Assembly: GCF_023343835.1 (NCBI RefSeq)
Contig: NC_064444.1
Span: 10,530,719-10,594,718 of the forward strand
Source: Lagopus muta
Lineage: Eukaryota; Chordata; Aves; Galliformes; Phasianidae
Reading direction: 5' to 3'
DNA length: 64,000 bases
Shown: in pieces, positions 1 to 13,200 of the stretch
Position numbering within the stretch: the first letter of the stretch is position 1
Layout: the number at the start of each line of letters is the position of its first letter
Made by a program: the position numbers and the translations under genes
The notes under the pieces: generated by a model
What the model saw: the letters and a program-made list of their open reading frames with translations, nothing else
Told to the model about the DNA's origin: nothing
Databases searched by the model: none

Positions 1-460
1 CACTGCCAACACACCACATATAAAAGCGTCATTAAAGAAACTTTGCTGTCTCTCCTACTAATGGTCTACAATTTGAGCATGCCCAGATGATTGACAGGCT
101 GTGCCAGGGCTGCCTGTGTTGTCTGAAAAAGCCACATCGGATCAGCGGAAGCTTAAAGCAAAGCATAAATTATAGATATATGTCTGTTTCTTTGATGATG
201 TGAGACTAGTAGGTGCATCCCACTTCCATCACACAAAGAACCACACTTTCATGCAGCTTTTTCACTTTGTCACATCACATTTGAAAAAACAACAGTGAAA
301 ACATAAATGTTCTATTTTTTTTAACAAACAGCCTGTTCAAAGCCAGTTTTGAAGTTCTTCCGTTTCTGAATTAATTAAATATAAAATGTGTTAAATTGCA
401 AAGTTCAATGCAGCAAGGATTGTTGCTTATTTTCTATAAATACTCGTCATCACAGTTAAC
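1..460. promoter_or_regulatory. candidate distal conserved non-coding element with PBX-MEIS site
   Basis: The first 460 bases are non-repetitive, of mixed composition, and have no meaningful reading frame. A perfect TGATTGACAG lies at 88-97, which is the consensus composite site for PBX with MEIS/PREP homeodomain partners. Further along, AATTAATTAAAT-type homeodomain cores lie near 370-380 and AGTTAACTGTTA near 453-464. This texture is typical of conserved non-coding elements in developmental gene deserts. Enhancer status is inferred; only the motifs are seen. The block may extend beyond the left edge of the window. Confidence 0.3.
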
Positions 461-2560
461 TGTTATACGTGTATCTGAACTGGAATGCTCCTTGCATTTT
501 GGCCATTTGAAACAGAGGTGTTTAGAAGGTTCTGAAAGGGGAGATTCTTTTGCCTTGCAAATTTTATTGTGAAAAGGTTATAGAATTTTATTACTTCTAA
601 ATTATAGAATCTTCGGCAATATTAGAACAATGAATTCGGGCTCAAGATAATGCTTATAATTATCAGGCATAAGTATGTGTAATATATTTATGTAATAAAA
701 GAGAGACAGATTGTCATTATAATCTTACCCTGCCAACATGAGGAAAACTGCAGACTTATTGTAATATTAACAGATGAAATGCTACCTAGTTTGTTGATGT
801 CATTTTTTACCAGAGCAAAAATCTCCATTATAGATTAATTCATGACTTTGATGTTTATGGCTTACAGTCAGTTGAAAATAAGAATGTGTTAGTGTTGGTC
901 ATATAATAATTACTCTAGAAATTACTTCTACATTTGCAATTTCAATGAAATGCTTAAAATATAATAGTAGACAATATAGGATAGATCCATTACACAATTC
1001 TGAGGTACTGCAGAAGAGAGAGTTGATAGCACTTGATTGAAAAGGATAATACTTTTTTTGAATGTGGCATTTTGTTTCAAGTATTTAGTATTTTGGGCTT
1101 TCCTTGTTGTCATTGAACTTGTTCTCCAGCTATATGGTAATGTTTCCTTTCATGCTTTGCTGATGTCCAGTTTACTACCTAGAAATAGCCGATTGAGAAA
1201 AGCATATTTGTACTTTGTAAAATACCCATCTTGTATCATATGTTTTAGAGAGCAGACATTTCCTTTTCCCTTAAGGTCTAAAGATCTGTAAGTTGACATA
1301 ATTCTGCACAAATCACTGCGGTAGTGTAACTTAGACTGTCCAAATTCCCCCTGGACTGTGGCCTCTGTAACTGTGCCATCACTCACTTAACTTCACCTCA
1401 TCTTTAAATAAGTTTAACCAGAAGGGACTTGTTCAACTCACCACTCTTGAGTAACGTGAATTATTTATATGATCTTCATATGTGTTCGTTAAGCTCTATA
1501 CAGTAAGCCTAAGTGTAACTGTTTATTCTGTTCATCCATAAGTGTGTTACTCCAAGCTTTGAACTCAGGCTAACCACAACAAAAATCTCTCTTTTTTTGC
1601 TGTTCTTTGATGGAAATCAACATCATTTTTTCATGTTGTACAATGGCAGCACTGTTGTCTCAGACTGGCACATTACCACAGGAATGCGCAGAGACATTTC
1701 ACGTGTTCTGCACTGTGTGCTGCCACTCTCCAGACCACTTTCCTTACTGCTTCACAGAACTGAAAGTACAGGAAGCAGTGTGCTACCATGTTGTACGGCA
1801 TAAACATGGCACTGCAATGGCTGCTGGGGACGTGATGGTTGCAACAGTCCTTCATTATTGATTCTATGCTTTGTCTGAGGAGTATTAAGTGCTCTTTTTG
1901 GAGGAGTATTAAGCACTGTCGAACAAGATTTCTGTAGAACTGTAAAGCACCTCTGTAAAAAAATGGAATCAAACTAATGCACTGTTTGAAATGCAGTAGT
2001 GAAATGTATTCTCCAAAAAAGACCAAGTAGTGGAAATTGCATTTTAAGTGCAGTAATGATAGTGCTATAGGTTTGCAGATGATGCTAGAGAACTCATCAT
2101 TGTCCATTCAGAGGCAACATTTCTGGTTTGTAATCATAAAACAGTTGCACTAATACTCATTTGAAATCTTTAAAACGGCATGCAGGCAATTATTTTTCTA
2201 AAATAAACCATAAGTTCTGGTTTTCTTTAGTACATACAGTATACCTCTGCTTTCCATTTGAAATTTGTCCATAACAGCAGTGTTTATACTTGTCCCGTTA
2301 GAAGTAGTGCCAGAGGGACCTCAAATTTTTGAGTCCTGCTCCATTTTTCTTTGGTAGGTTTTCTTCAAACATAAGCTATTTTAACACCTCTGTATGTCAT
2401 AGGATGAATACAGTCCACCAAATCAAACATTTTACCTCTTTCAGTGTGAAGTGTGCTCAGGTTAGAAGTTGCTTAATTTATGAGCTGTGAGGCAGCCTTG
2501 AAACTGTAAAGATATGCATGTTGTCAGAGCTGGTTTAATTTTTCAGAAATAAGAGGATTT
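461..2560. other. gene desert, AT-rich, no gene seen
   Basis: No coding exon, RNA gene or recognisable transposon is visible. The only repeat structure noticed is a 13-base direct repeat GAGGAGTATTAAG at 1877-1889 and 1901-1913 (24-base period), and CATGTTGTAC occurring near 1632 and 1787. An open frame of about 144 codons on the minus strand at 1673-2107 resembles no protein I know. The stretches around 700-890 and 2100-2220 are non-repetitive and could be conserved, but nothing decisive is visible. Confidence 0.5.
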
Positions 2561-5500
2561 TCTTCTTTTTGTTTTGTTTTGTTTCATTTGTTTGTTTGTT
2601 TGTTTCAGAACTAAGAGCATTTTATTCTGTTTTTTGTTTATTTTATCAGAGCTAAGAAAATATTATTTTTTTCCCTCTGGTTTTCTCTGGATATACACTT
2701 CATATACACTGAGTTTCCTCCTTGGCAAAAAAAGCTGCACATTTTCCATGCTTTATTCTGCTTTTCTGAACTGGAACATGTTGCTGTGTGCTGCTAGAGC
2801 ACCTAGCTTTGGAGGATCTGCAAATCTCATGCATTCCTTTTGGAGGTCTATTTCTGACGGTCCCTTAAAACCAACTCAGAACCTCCTAAATTATAACAGA
2901 ACAGATTCGTATCTACTTTCAGTCAACAAGGCTTTGTTCTGCCTCAGGGATTTTACTTGTATCTTATGATACAGTGGAGTAGAGGAGAAGCCGGCAATAG
3001 TCACTTTCATCCCTAACTATCTTTCTTTAGAATGAAAGTTGTGAAGTGATTGGTTGAAAGAAAGAGATGTGAATACAGTACTGCTAAAGGAAACACCCTG
3101 CGCTGAGAAGCTGTGATTACAAGTTCCCTGAGCTCCACCTTTATTTCCCATTTTTCAAATGCTTTGGGATTTGATATGGGGTCAAAAGCCAGCGTCTTCT
3201 GAATGGTGGCCTTTCTCTTTTCACGAAGCTATGGTATATTGCGGGAAGTTTGGATCCAGTTGTGTCTCCTGACTTTTCAGGCTCTGACAGTAATTAAGAG
3301 TATTACTTTTTGTATTGTTTTAGTCAACCACTCTCTCCATAGTTGATAATAAAGCAAATGTCAGGAAACAGGAACTTAATGAGATGAAACAAAGGGAATA
3401 CAGGATTGGCCTACACTGAAGAACTGTTTAAACTGAGCAAACAAACAAAAAAACCCCTCAATACTATATTGAAGCAAGCAAGCCTGTGTTTCAAGATCCT
3501 TTTTTTTTTAGTTATTATTATCTTTTTTTTTTTTTTTTTACTTCATAGCTCTGTTGGTTTATTCAGTTCTAGTGCTGGAAACAGCTGAAAAGATAACTCT
3601 TGTACATGAAACTTGGAAATTTTAAATGCAGCATGGCAATTATTTGTCATTAACAGGGTGTATCTTGAGGGTCTTTTTAGAAGTAATTGGAATGACACAG
3701 CAATTTAAGAAACACGTTAATATTTTTCCTGGTTAAGCTTTATAAACAAATGTTTTCATAAACAGTAACTCTTGGTTGGCTACACCATTGCCAGGTCTGG
3801 GTCTAAAACATAAAATTAGAGGGGTTGCATTAAGGATGGATACTACAATGAGATATTGAAGTTAACACTGTTTTTGCACAAATCTGGGATTTTACTGCTT
3901 AAAAAGAAATTAGTTTCTGAGGGTACTCAACTGCTAGCAACAGATCAGCCTAACTGTGCTCCTCAAGACTCAGTTCTGCAGCCCACAGCTTGGAGTCAAG
4001 AGTGGGAAACCGGGAGCAGTAAGGGAGCAAAAACATTCTCCTTACTTTTTGTATCTGGGTCATCTTAATTGATCCCAGCAGACTTAACCATTGCTGGGCT
4101 ACCTCAATCAACCCACCTACTTCGTCACCTGGAGGAACTTGCCTCTTTCCTAGCAGCTGAGGCAATACCTTTGGGGAAGAAAAGGTTTCCTCTGTTACTC
4201 CAGGGAAGATTTTTAACCTCTTCATTGCCATATACATTGCTGGGGCAGTCACCATCAGGAACAAATGACAAACCAAGACTTGTACCTTCCATACTACCAT
4301 ATATTCTTTTATAGTCCTAGAAAGGAAGTTGTGTACTCTACAGCTGGAATAGATGCTTTCAATCGCTATATATTTAATTGGTTTTCTTGCTACTTCATGC
4401 ATTTAGCTGAGTTCTTAATGTCTTTCTGAAAAATTTGGCCAGCAAGTGCGTTAACTACAATGCCTTTAAAAATGCATTCAATTTTAAGCTGGTTTAAACC
4501 ATTCTAAAACAGATAAAAATCACTCTTGACCTGAATAGTAAATGTTGAGGTTAGAAAAATGCTTTCATGGTAACTCTACAGCTTATTATGTATTTCTAGG
4601 TAGAATAGAATACTGAAAAAATCCTAAAACTGCTTATTAAATATGGCATTTTTTTCAACATTTTAGCTGAATATCTAAAATGAAGAAGCACTAAAATCTC
4701 TTCCAGAGGGATCACTGGTGTACAATTTTTACTTTCAGGTCTGGATGTGCTTTTAATGGTGTTTTGCAAGTCATGTATTGTCCCTTTCCCACTATAACCA
4801 GTATTGCTCTTTTTTTTAATTTTGTTTTTGTATCAATGTTTCAGGCACTTCCTGTTCTGCAGAACACACCTATACAAGCTGTCCAAGCGGCCTGTACTGT
4901 TCAAGGGAGCGTTGCCAGCAATACAGGTTTAATGCATACATATACGATGTTAAGGGTGTGCATTCTTCTGCTTCCCACAGCTGCACAGCTCACATGTGAG
5001 TCATTTACAGTCACCTAGTTAAGATGAAAAAAATCTTAATATTGTTCTTATCAGTTACGCTGATGCTAAGAACAGGCCTTGGGATTTCTCAGAGGGAGGT
5101 ACCCATGTTTGTGTTGTTTCTGCCTCCAGATAAGCTTCAGCATTTTTGTGTAGATAAGCTTTAACTTCTTGGTGTTTTTGAAGTCCATGTAGTATAGTGA
5201 GCTTGGTTTTATACTACTGCAGTTCAGGCAGCAATCCTGTTGAAAGGATGAAAGGCAGAAACAATCACAGCTCTTGAGTCATCATAGCTTTTAAGCAGGA
5301 TGTAGCCAGCTTCTTGCTTCACCAGAATGACACTCACAGTCAGTAAAAGATTTGAGGAGAAATGCACATTGGAAGCCTAAGCACAGAAAGCATTGTGAAG
5401 CTCACTGCCTGCCATACTTAGTGTATGAGTGGTTACTGAAAATGAAAACTGAAACAATTTCTTGTCTGATGCATTGACCCCCCTGGAAAACAGTGAATTC

Positions 5501-8500
5501 TGAGTGCATTAGAAAGCTGAGAACCGATTGCATATGACAAATCTCTTAAAAGGAAAATAAACAGTGGAATACAATTGGAGATTAGGTGGGGAATTCTAAA
5601 GTAAGTGAAAAGAAGGCTTGTAGCTGCTAAGACTTAACAATTAAACCTCATTTCCCTGAAAAGAAAATAATGCTAAAAAAATTATATTGGTAGCAAAAAT
5701 GAAGGAAAGTAGTGAGAGACGATTACCTGTGGAAACCATACATTTAAGACATGATTTTAAGAAACAGAAGGTTCATTTGAGACATACTGTTCCGTAGCAG
5801 ACCTGCGTTATTACATCAAGCACCTCATACACTTGGTTTTAGTTTATGTTGTAACGAATTATGGTTGTAAAGCTGATTTAGAGGGACCACTGTAGATGGT
5901 AGTCTGTTCTAGCAAATGTCATCAGAACCTGCTTATGGTTATTAAATCTCTATAGCTCAATGAGAAAAAAAGAGATTAATTCAAAACCTTTAAGGAAGCA
6001 TGTTCACGATAATTGCACCCACCATAGAACAACAAGCTCTTCTTGCTTGCTTGTTCTCTTCCAGTGTCCACCAATGGTATAGTTCCTTGAAGCTGTTCAT
6101 ACAAGTCATATCTACACTAACATTGGGAAAAGGTGCCAGCCTGCAAATAGCGTACAAAGACTGCTTGCCCTACTTCGCTTATAAGCAGTTTGCTTAGAAA
6201 GATTCTATGTCTTATTCCAGTTTTAACTTCCAAAGGATTTTAAATTTCTCCTTCTTTTAAATATGTTTAAAATATCCTGTCTAGAAATTATCTGGTACTG
6301 CTGATATTTCATTCTACTGAGCTATTGTTTTCATTTTGACTTGTCTTTTCTTTCTTTTGAAATAAGACTTAGACTAAATACCAAAAATTCGTTCACTGCA
6401 TATAATGGCTGAGTGCACTAAAATATAAAAACCTTGATTTAAGTATTTTTGTATTCAAAGATCATAGGCAAGTGTTCATTTGAAGGTTCAGTGGCATTTT
6501 GAAATGAGAACATCATATATAAAGATGTCAGAGATGGAGCCTCCCACAGTGAGGTTGAAAGCAAAAGAAGAACAGAATGAATAGAAGAGTTTCTAGGTTC
6601 CAAGGAATTTTAACATCTCATTACTTTAGATTACTCCACATATAATTTTCAAATATTTTGTATTATAGACTTTGAATGTATTGGTTAAGATTACTTCAGG
6701 CCTGACATCAATTTAGTCTTATTCATTATCTCCCTTAAATAAAACCTTAAAAATAGCTGGTTTCAGTAAGTGAGCAATTTTCTGATAGATGTAAATTCCT
6801 CAACACTTCCAGAGAGATCTTGCTGTAAATGAAAACAGAAAGACTAGGAGATAGCCATCCCTCAGCCTTCCTTCAGTATATATATTCATCTCAGTATACA
6901 CATTTAAGTTACTTTATCAAATGCCAATGATTATGGTATTATTATTTGTATAGTCAGTGCTTTGATTGGTTTTCCTATGTCTTTGGTAATCTAATACACT
7001 GTGTGATACAACTGTGGTCACCTGAAGTGTTACTGGATTTTGAGCACAGGTGGACAAATCTGTATTTGCTCTAGCTGAGCCACAACAGCAATGAAATTGA
7101 GGTCACCCGTGACACTGTCAGTCACATCTCTTCTTAAATCTGTGCCAGTCTCCATCCCTTACTTCTGTGGCACAGCTCTAATCTGGCAGTAAACAAATGA
7201 GATGTCAAAAGAATATCTTATGCATTTTCTTTCTTATCTCTAGTTTTTAAAACATCACATTAGAATATATACCTTTGTACTCTCCTCAGTGTTTCAAGAT
7301 GAAAATATTTGTGTTCTTTAAAGATTAGAATGAAGCTTCCAAGTCTCCTAGAAATCTAAATGAAGGAAATGTGTTCCAAAATCTAAAATCATAGAGCCAG
7401 TTTTCATAAAGTCACATATCCACAACACCTATTGAAAATACCAGATGTATAAACATATGTATTTATTTAAGACAAACACATCTGTCATTTACTATGAAAC
7501 ACTTTTTGCATTTGAAAGAGCTTATAAAATAATTAATTGAACTCACATCTGCATCCCTTCTGACATTGGAATTAAATACTCCAGTTGTTCTCATTTAGGG
7601 TTCTGTCCTATTGCTTGAAAGAAACATTGTGTTCTGGATGCACCAAAACACCACTCCATGTCCATTGCAAGGGACAGACTGATGCTGAGTGGAGAAGCAA
7701 AAAGGAAGAAGAAGGGAGGACAGCATAGAAAACAGAAATACCTTCCTCTTTCTTTCATGTCTGCTGGGAAAGAATGAGATGATATCCTGGAAAAGATATC
7801 AGACAGATTTTACTTCTGTTAATATGATGAAGCACTGGAAGAAACTCCTTAGGAATTATTTACGTCATCTTGTCCCAAGGAGACTTTAAGAACAGGTTCA
7901 ATAGTGTCTGTCTTAGTGAGTAATAGAGGTGCAATTCTCCCACAGTGCAGATGGCTGGATAGGGAGGAGGTTGTAAGAAATAATGGTCCTTTTGACACAG
8001 TGAGAAATTTGGTGTGTGGTGATAGATGAGACATTTTGAGAGTTGATATTAATCAATCAGTGCACAAATATTTGGGAAGCCTTGCTCTGGAAGATCCCTT
8101 CAACTCACCATTTTTGTTATGTATTGATACCTGCCTGGGCTGCATGACAACCCACCAACATGCCAGGCCTGAGCATGCTCATCAGTGAATGCAGAGATGG
8201 GAGAGATGGGAATGTGAAGAAAATAGCTGAGGGAGGAGAAGGAATGAACTGTTTAAAAAGAAACTCACTGAAACAGTCTGACAGCAAAGGGAAAAAAAAA
8301 ATCAGATGCAAAGGAAAGAGAGAAATACAATCTGAAAAAGTGAGAGTGGACTGAAATTGCTTGTGAGCATTTAAGTCTCAGAGTCCCACGAAAAGCCATG
8401 CCTTGGCACCTGAGAGCTGAGATAGTGGCTCACAGCAGCACCTACTTAAGGTAAGAATGCAACCTCTCCAAAGTAGTAATGTTACAAAACCTTCTCCCAT

Positions 8501-9300
8501 CTTGTATGACACTTCATTCCTCATCCTCTTCTACCAGCTTCTGAGCAGTTTTGCTTGCTTATTATAGGCAGAGTTGCCAGTTCTTACAATTTAATCATTA
8601 ACTTTGAGGTACTTGGTATTTTATTTAAAGCCTCAGCCCCTGCAAATGCAAAAGGATTTTTTTTTTTTTAAATGAGACCAAAACTTTCTGGTTCTCATGA
8701 TTGTGCAGGAAATCTTGAAAGTGTGATCCCAAAAATATACCTTAAGATGTAATCCCTCAACATTCAGAAGTCAGCATGAGAGCATAAAGAACCCAAGCGT
8801 GCTGAGAATTTCTGTTTCTTACTTCTCATATTTTGTTCATTATTTTTCCTAGTTTTGCAATTATTGTGCTAATGTTCAGGATTTTGTAAAGTCCAGCTGA
8901 TGATCTGTCAAAGTTTGGCATGGTGTATGTATAGAATAAAGGTTTTAATGATGTTCTGATTACAGCTTTCTGTTAGGAATTTCACACAAAAAAAATGTAT
9001 TTGACATTTGAAAATCTTTGGCTGATTTCAGAAATGGAAAACACACAGATTTGTGCAGGAGTGTGAAAATGAGTAACAGAATCATCAGCTTCAGTTGTGG
9101 TTTTATACTGGTTCTAACAATAATTCTTTTTATTCTCTTTTTCTGCTCAAACTTACCTTTGCCACCAGGCACAAGACTGAAAACAATTCCTGTTTTGGAG
9201 AGGGCAGGAACACAACGTGGGTTTTCAGGTTTCCTTTAAGTGGGTTCTTTCCTGGCCCTTCTGAAGATAACTTTGAAAATCTTTACTAAAACCAATCAAG
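2561..9300. other. gene desert, AT-rich, no gene seen
   Basis: This is ordinary intergenic sequence. It contains a TTTG-rich low-complexity run at about 2566-2605, a T17 tract at 3523-3539 and a T13 tract near 8657. A somewhat less AT-rich stretch at 3900-4320 has open frames in several phases but no protein similarity that I recognise. No CpG island, RNA gene or clear transposon was found. Confidence 0.5.
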
Positions 9301-10530
9301 AAGGTTGAAAGCTTGCCTCAGATTTTTCTCCCCTACAGCTTATTCAGAATTATACAGCAGCCTCCCAGGATTGGGCTTTGGGGTCTGCAGGCTGCTCGAA
9401 TCGAAGGCCAAATCCTCAGAGGTTCCAAGCAGCCTCAGCTTCAGATTTGGCTCCTTGTTAGCAGTGGCTCCCAGCAATGTCTGGAGCTCCTACAGGGATC
9501 AGGACTTAGTGGCTTTTTGCAGCTCCCAACAGGCATTTGTTTGGGGCTGATGAATTTTTATACTGAAGTTTGTATTGCAGTAGGATGCTTTCAGCAGACT
9601 GCCTGGTCTGCAAGAGCTGGGATCCTTTATGTATTGCTGAAATCCTTTACATGCAGCCAGATGTTGCGAAGAATCAGGGTCTTATGCAGCTAGATAGGGC
9701 AGCCCAATTCTGTTCTCTATCTCAGTGTTGCTCTTGATTCTCTTGCTTGGGAAGGGAAAGTTTTCTGGGAACCCTTGGCCTGAAACGTTTCCCAGTTTCA
9801 AGCCCCCTCCCAGCAGTGAGCGTGGCTGACTCGCAGTGGTCGGCTGCCAGATTCCCAGATCCAGCACCCCTCCTCCCCTGTGCTGTCCTTGTCACAATCA
9901 CCTCTCGAAATGCTTTATTCATTACGTTTTCATTGTCTTGAATTTATGCACTGCAGAAAGTGGGCTCCTAACATTATGAATGTTGCTTTCTGTCTGCTTG
10001 GCGTGTCATTTTGCTGCCACAGACAGAAATTTCCCTCAAACATTTTCTGCTGGAAAACTGGATTCCAGTTGCTGTTTTCTGTTCCAGGCCATAGAAATAT
10101 TCACTATTTAATATTCCTGCATATATTGAGTTCTATAAATGATTGCTAAAGAGATAGAAAATACAGTGACACAAAGAGCCACGATAAAGCTGTGATGGTG
10201 AATTCTGATCGCACAGTGGTAAGAACTGGTGGTACCTGGTGAGATCAATCATTATCCAGCATATGTAAGGGGGGGTTGGTGAAGCAACGTGCTACTTCCT
10301 ACATAGAAGCTTCCATAAGCTACACCTACATATAGCTTGTGTGGGTGTAGGCACCACCAGTAACTGCAATTCAAGTGTAATTAAAGCCAAATTTCCTAAG
10401 AAAGCCTCTTTCTGAAAAATTGTATCCTACTAATGCAAAATCAAAAGCGTTCTGAATACTAATGTAAATATACTGTACATTAGCTTTACATATAGATTTT
10501 GGTGAACACACTGCAAAGTTTTCTGAGCTG
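9301..10530. other. intergenic, GC-richer patch without a recognised gene
   Basis: The segment 9305-9900 has higher GC than its surroundings and therefore accidental open frames on both strands, but none resembles a known protein and CpG content is low. An imperfect inverted repeat with 7-base perfect cores, CTACACC at 10320-10326 and GGTGTAG at 10344-10350, lies near the right end. These cores resemble T-box half-sites, though that is speculative. Confidence 0.45.
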
Positions 10531-10533
10531 TGT

Positions 10534-10665
10534 CATTAACTGTTTTACAGATGAGAGCACAAAGCTGAAGTGAGTGGCCCGTGCTGGTGCTGCTCTTAAG
10601 TGGTGCAGAGCTCACTCTGGACTGCAGGCAGAAATCTTGGCTCCCTTGTGCCTACCTTAGAAGTC
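10534..10665 (-). repeat. ancient MIR/CR1-type interspersed repeat remnant
   Basis: The text reads as a decayed copy of the module found in ancient amniote MIR, L2 and CR1-like elements. 'Acagatgag...' with a following 'cacaaagctgaagtga' and '..cagaaatcttggctcc' corresponds, in reverse orientation, to the tail that in better-preserved copies runs 'tttacagatggggaaactgaggca...acacagc...agaacccagg...ctggctccc'. The orientation is given relative to the usual MIR/L2 3' end. The family name is from memory and the copy is strongly diverged. Confidence 0.4.
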
Positions 10666-12370
10666 TTCAAACAGTAAAATGAAAGAGAAGGGGACATGAG
10701 AGGAAATGAAACCATATAAAGATAACTAGTCAGACATCTCTTCCTTCTCAAAATCACAAAATAAAAGTTTCATTCAGTCTCAACAAATCCAGATGTCACC
10801 AATTAAGAGCAGAAGTAGGAACAGGCATTTCATGCCTTTTGTTGTTGTTTTTTTTTTTAATATAGTTTTTCTATTGAAGCCATACACGTACATGTTACAC
10901 AGATCAGATTAATATTGCACATTTCCAACTTTTAGTCTTTCTTTTGTGAAAACAACCTGTTCTGTATTTGCTAAACAAAAGCTTAAATGCAAATAAAAAT
11001 CAAAATATCAAACAACAACTCTCCAAGGCTAGGAAACTGAACAAAGCAGCAAATCCTATCCCATATCACCATTTCCATTAATAGTGCCATACACAAAGTA
11101 ATAAGCAAGCTGACAAGAATTTTCCAACAATTCTTGACGCTCTAATGTTTTACTCTTTTTAAAATACCAGGAGAGATTTGGGAAAGTTCTTGTGTAAAAT
11201 GTTCATATGCCCATTTCATTTACCTCCTGGCAAATCTGAGTGCTCTGGTGCATAAGTTAGAAAAGTGAAATAGTGGGGATTTTCAGCTGTCCGCCTTTGT
11301 CTGAGCAGAGCCAGGTTTGAATGCTAAAAGCAACTTAAAATGTCAGTGTTGACTACAGCAGCGCATAATTTGTAGGGTTGGGTTGTGGAGTGGAAATGGG
11401 ATGCTTGATGTAGGTATGTAGGCTGCAGTAGGCACATGGGAAGGGAAGATACTCTGTGGTATCACAGAACCCCTGGGTACGTGGAGACACCTGGGGCAGC
11501 CTGAGCTGAGCCAGCAGGGCTCTGAGGGATGGGCGGCAATGGGCAGCATTCCAAAGGAAAGTGAATGTAGTTCATGTATGTTTTTTCTGTTAAATTTGTC
11601 CCACCTCGTAGCAGAACCATGAGGCTTTGAGCTGGGGAGAGTCAGTCCTTTCCACAGCAACAGCTTGAAACTGTTGGTTCAAGCTGTTGGATCTAGTTTG
11701 TTGTGAAACTTAGGCTTCAAAACTCTGGTTATCTTACAGCAGTATAGATTCTATTGAGCTCCATTAGAGTAAATCATGTAAATCTGGTCTTGGAGTGAGG
11801 AGAAGAGTTTCTGGCATCCAAACGTAATGAAACAGACACACCACATGTGTGTGCTGGCATTACACTTCCATTCACAGATTCTACCCTTGGTTTTATGGAA
11901 ATGTTCATTCAGGTTGATCCCTCCTTAAAAATAAATAAAACCCGGGACCGATTATAGTTTTGCATCAAAGTCATGTGAAACTCATGAGCTTGTCACGAGT
12001 CCAGAGGAAACGTGGGAGTTTCTTGTTGAGATTTTCAGTTCACTTGAACTTGAAACTCGGATTGGAACTTGGGGGAGGAGTGAGTGAACACACACAAATC
12101 CAGAATAAAGAATATATTCAAACAAAATCTCATGAAATGCAGCTCCCAGTGGCTTTGCAAGGAATCCTCACTCAAAAAATGAAAACAAGTCTGAGCACAT
12201 TCCTCTCTCCTGAAAGCCTGACTTAATACTACTGGAAATCTCTCTTTCCACCATGGGCAATGCCATTTGTTAGAAAAGGAAAATGTAGGATATTTTGCTC
12301 AACAAATGCCCCTCTAACAGCCTTGAAAACAGAGGGAAAACTATGTTTTAATTAATTTATAAACAAAAGA
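10666..12370. other. intergenic, no gene seen
   Basis: This is AT-rich sequence with one GC-richer patch at 11350-11670, in which a 105-codon minus-strand frame is open but unrecognised. A perfect POU octamer ATGCAAAT lies at 10987-10994. A poly(T) run near 10847-10858 is simple low complexity. No transposon or RNA gene was recognised. Confidence 0.45.
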
Positions 12371-12379
12371 TTATTTCCT

Positions 12380-12560
12380 GCACTGCCAGCAAAAATCCTG
12401 TTTGCTGACAAGGTTCTGGCTTCAAACTTTATCAGCAACTGGCAGGATGAGTCCTTTTATGTAAATGAACTCATTATTATTAATTTCTGCTGGTGCTGAA
12501 CGATTTATGAGCTGCTTTTCGAATATGGAAAAGTGGTCCATGAATCAGAGGGGAAAAAAT
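12380..12560. promoter_or_regulatory. candidate conserved non-coding element
   Basis: A non-repetitive block has densely packed homeodomain-type cores: TTTTATGTAAAT, TCATTATTATTAATTT and CGATTTATGAG, the last resembling posterior HOX/CDX sites. The interruption of flanking low-complexity DNA by such a block is what conserved developmental enhancers usually look like. No alignment was possible, so both conservation and function are inferred. Confidence 0.3.
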
Positions 12561-12909
12561 GTTCAAAAAGTCCTGGGTCGATAAATAACAGTACTCATTC
12601 ATGAATCCCTCCCGTGGTGTCTTTTATCTTCAGTAAGGAGGAGATCAAAATGATAAAATAGTAATGTGCCAACAAAAAAGGACTGAGTGGGCAGAGGCTT
12701 GTAACATTGTCCTTCTCCAGGCCCTAATGGGTAGGGGTGGGAGGCAGTACCGTCCTTCCTGACAGGCAGCTACGTGTAATGACTCTCCTATGGTAGAAAT
12801 GTACTCTGAGCACAGTAGAGTCTTTTGGACACTGTTATGTATGCAACTGAATTTACATTGCACCTTTTTTTCATGTTTTTTCATCTGTATTTGAAGGAAT
12901 CAGGCTAAA

Positions 12910-13200
12910 ATATCAAATATTGCAAGTTCCAGGAGGGGACTGTGGCCACAGAGGTGTTATTTTCTCCCTTAGGAAATTTTCCGATGGGCAAGTGGTCCGA
13001 AAGAGCAGACTCAAATTTATCACCAGTGTAATTTCATTAAAATTACAGAATTTGTGCCCACTATTATTATTCCAGGACTCAATATTAGGGCAAGTCTATA
13101 AAAGTGAAGTAGTGAGAGCGATAAAAATCTATTCTCCAATTAGTTTTCCTTTCTACAGTTTTGATGTAAGAAACTACAACTGCTCGTTGTGACTATTTGC
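12910..13200. promoter_or_regulatory. candidate conserved element with 8-base homeodomain inverted repeat
   Basis: Within a non-repetitive block, TGTAATTT at 13027-13034 and AAATTACA at 13040-13047 form a perfect 8-base inverted repeat around a 5-base spacer (CATTA). Each arm holds a TAATT homeodomain core, and the spacer adds a third ATTA. Such symmetry suits paired-class homeodomain dimers, although paired-class sites usually have a 2-3 base spacer, so the partner is uncertain. Confidence 0.3.

Noticed and set aside
1673-2107. 144-codon minus-strand open frame near the left edge
   Set aside because: Low-complexity hydrophobic translation with no recognisable motif; likely chance.
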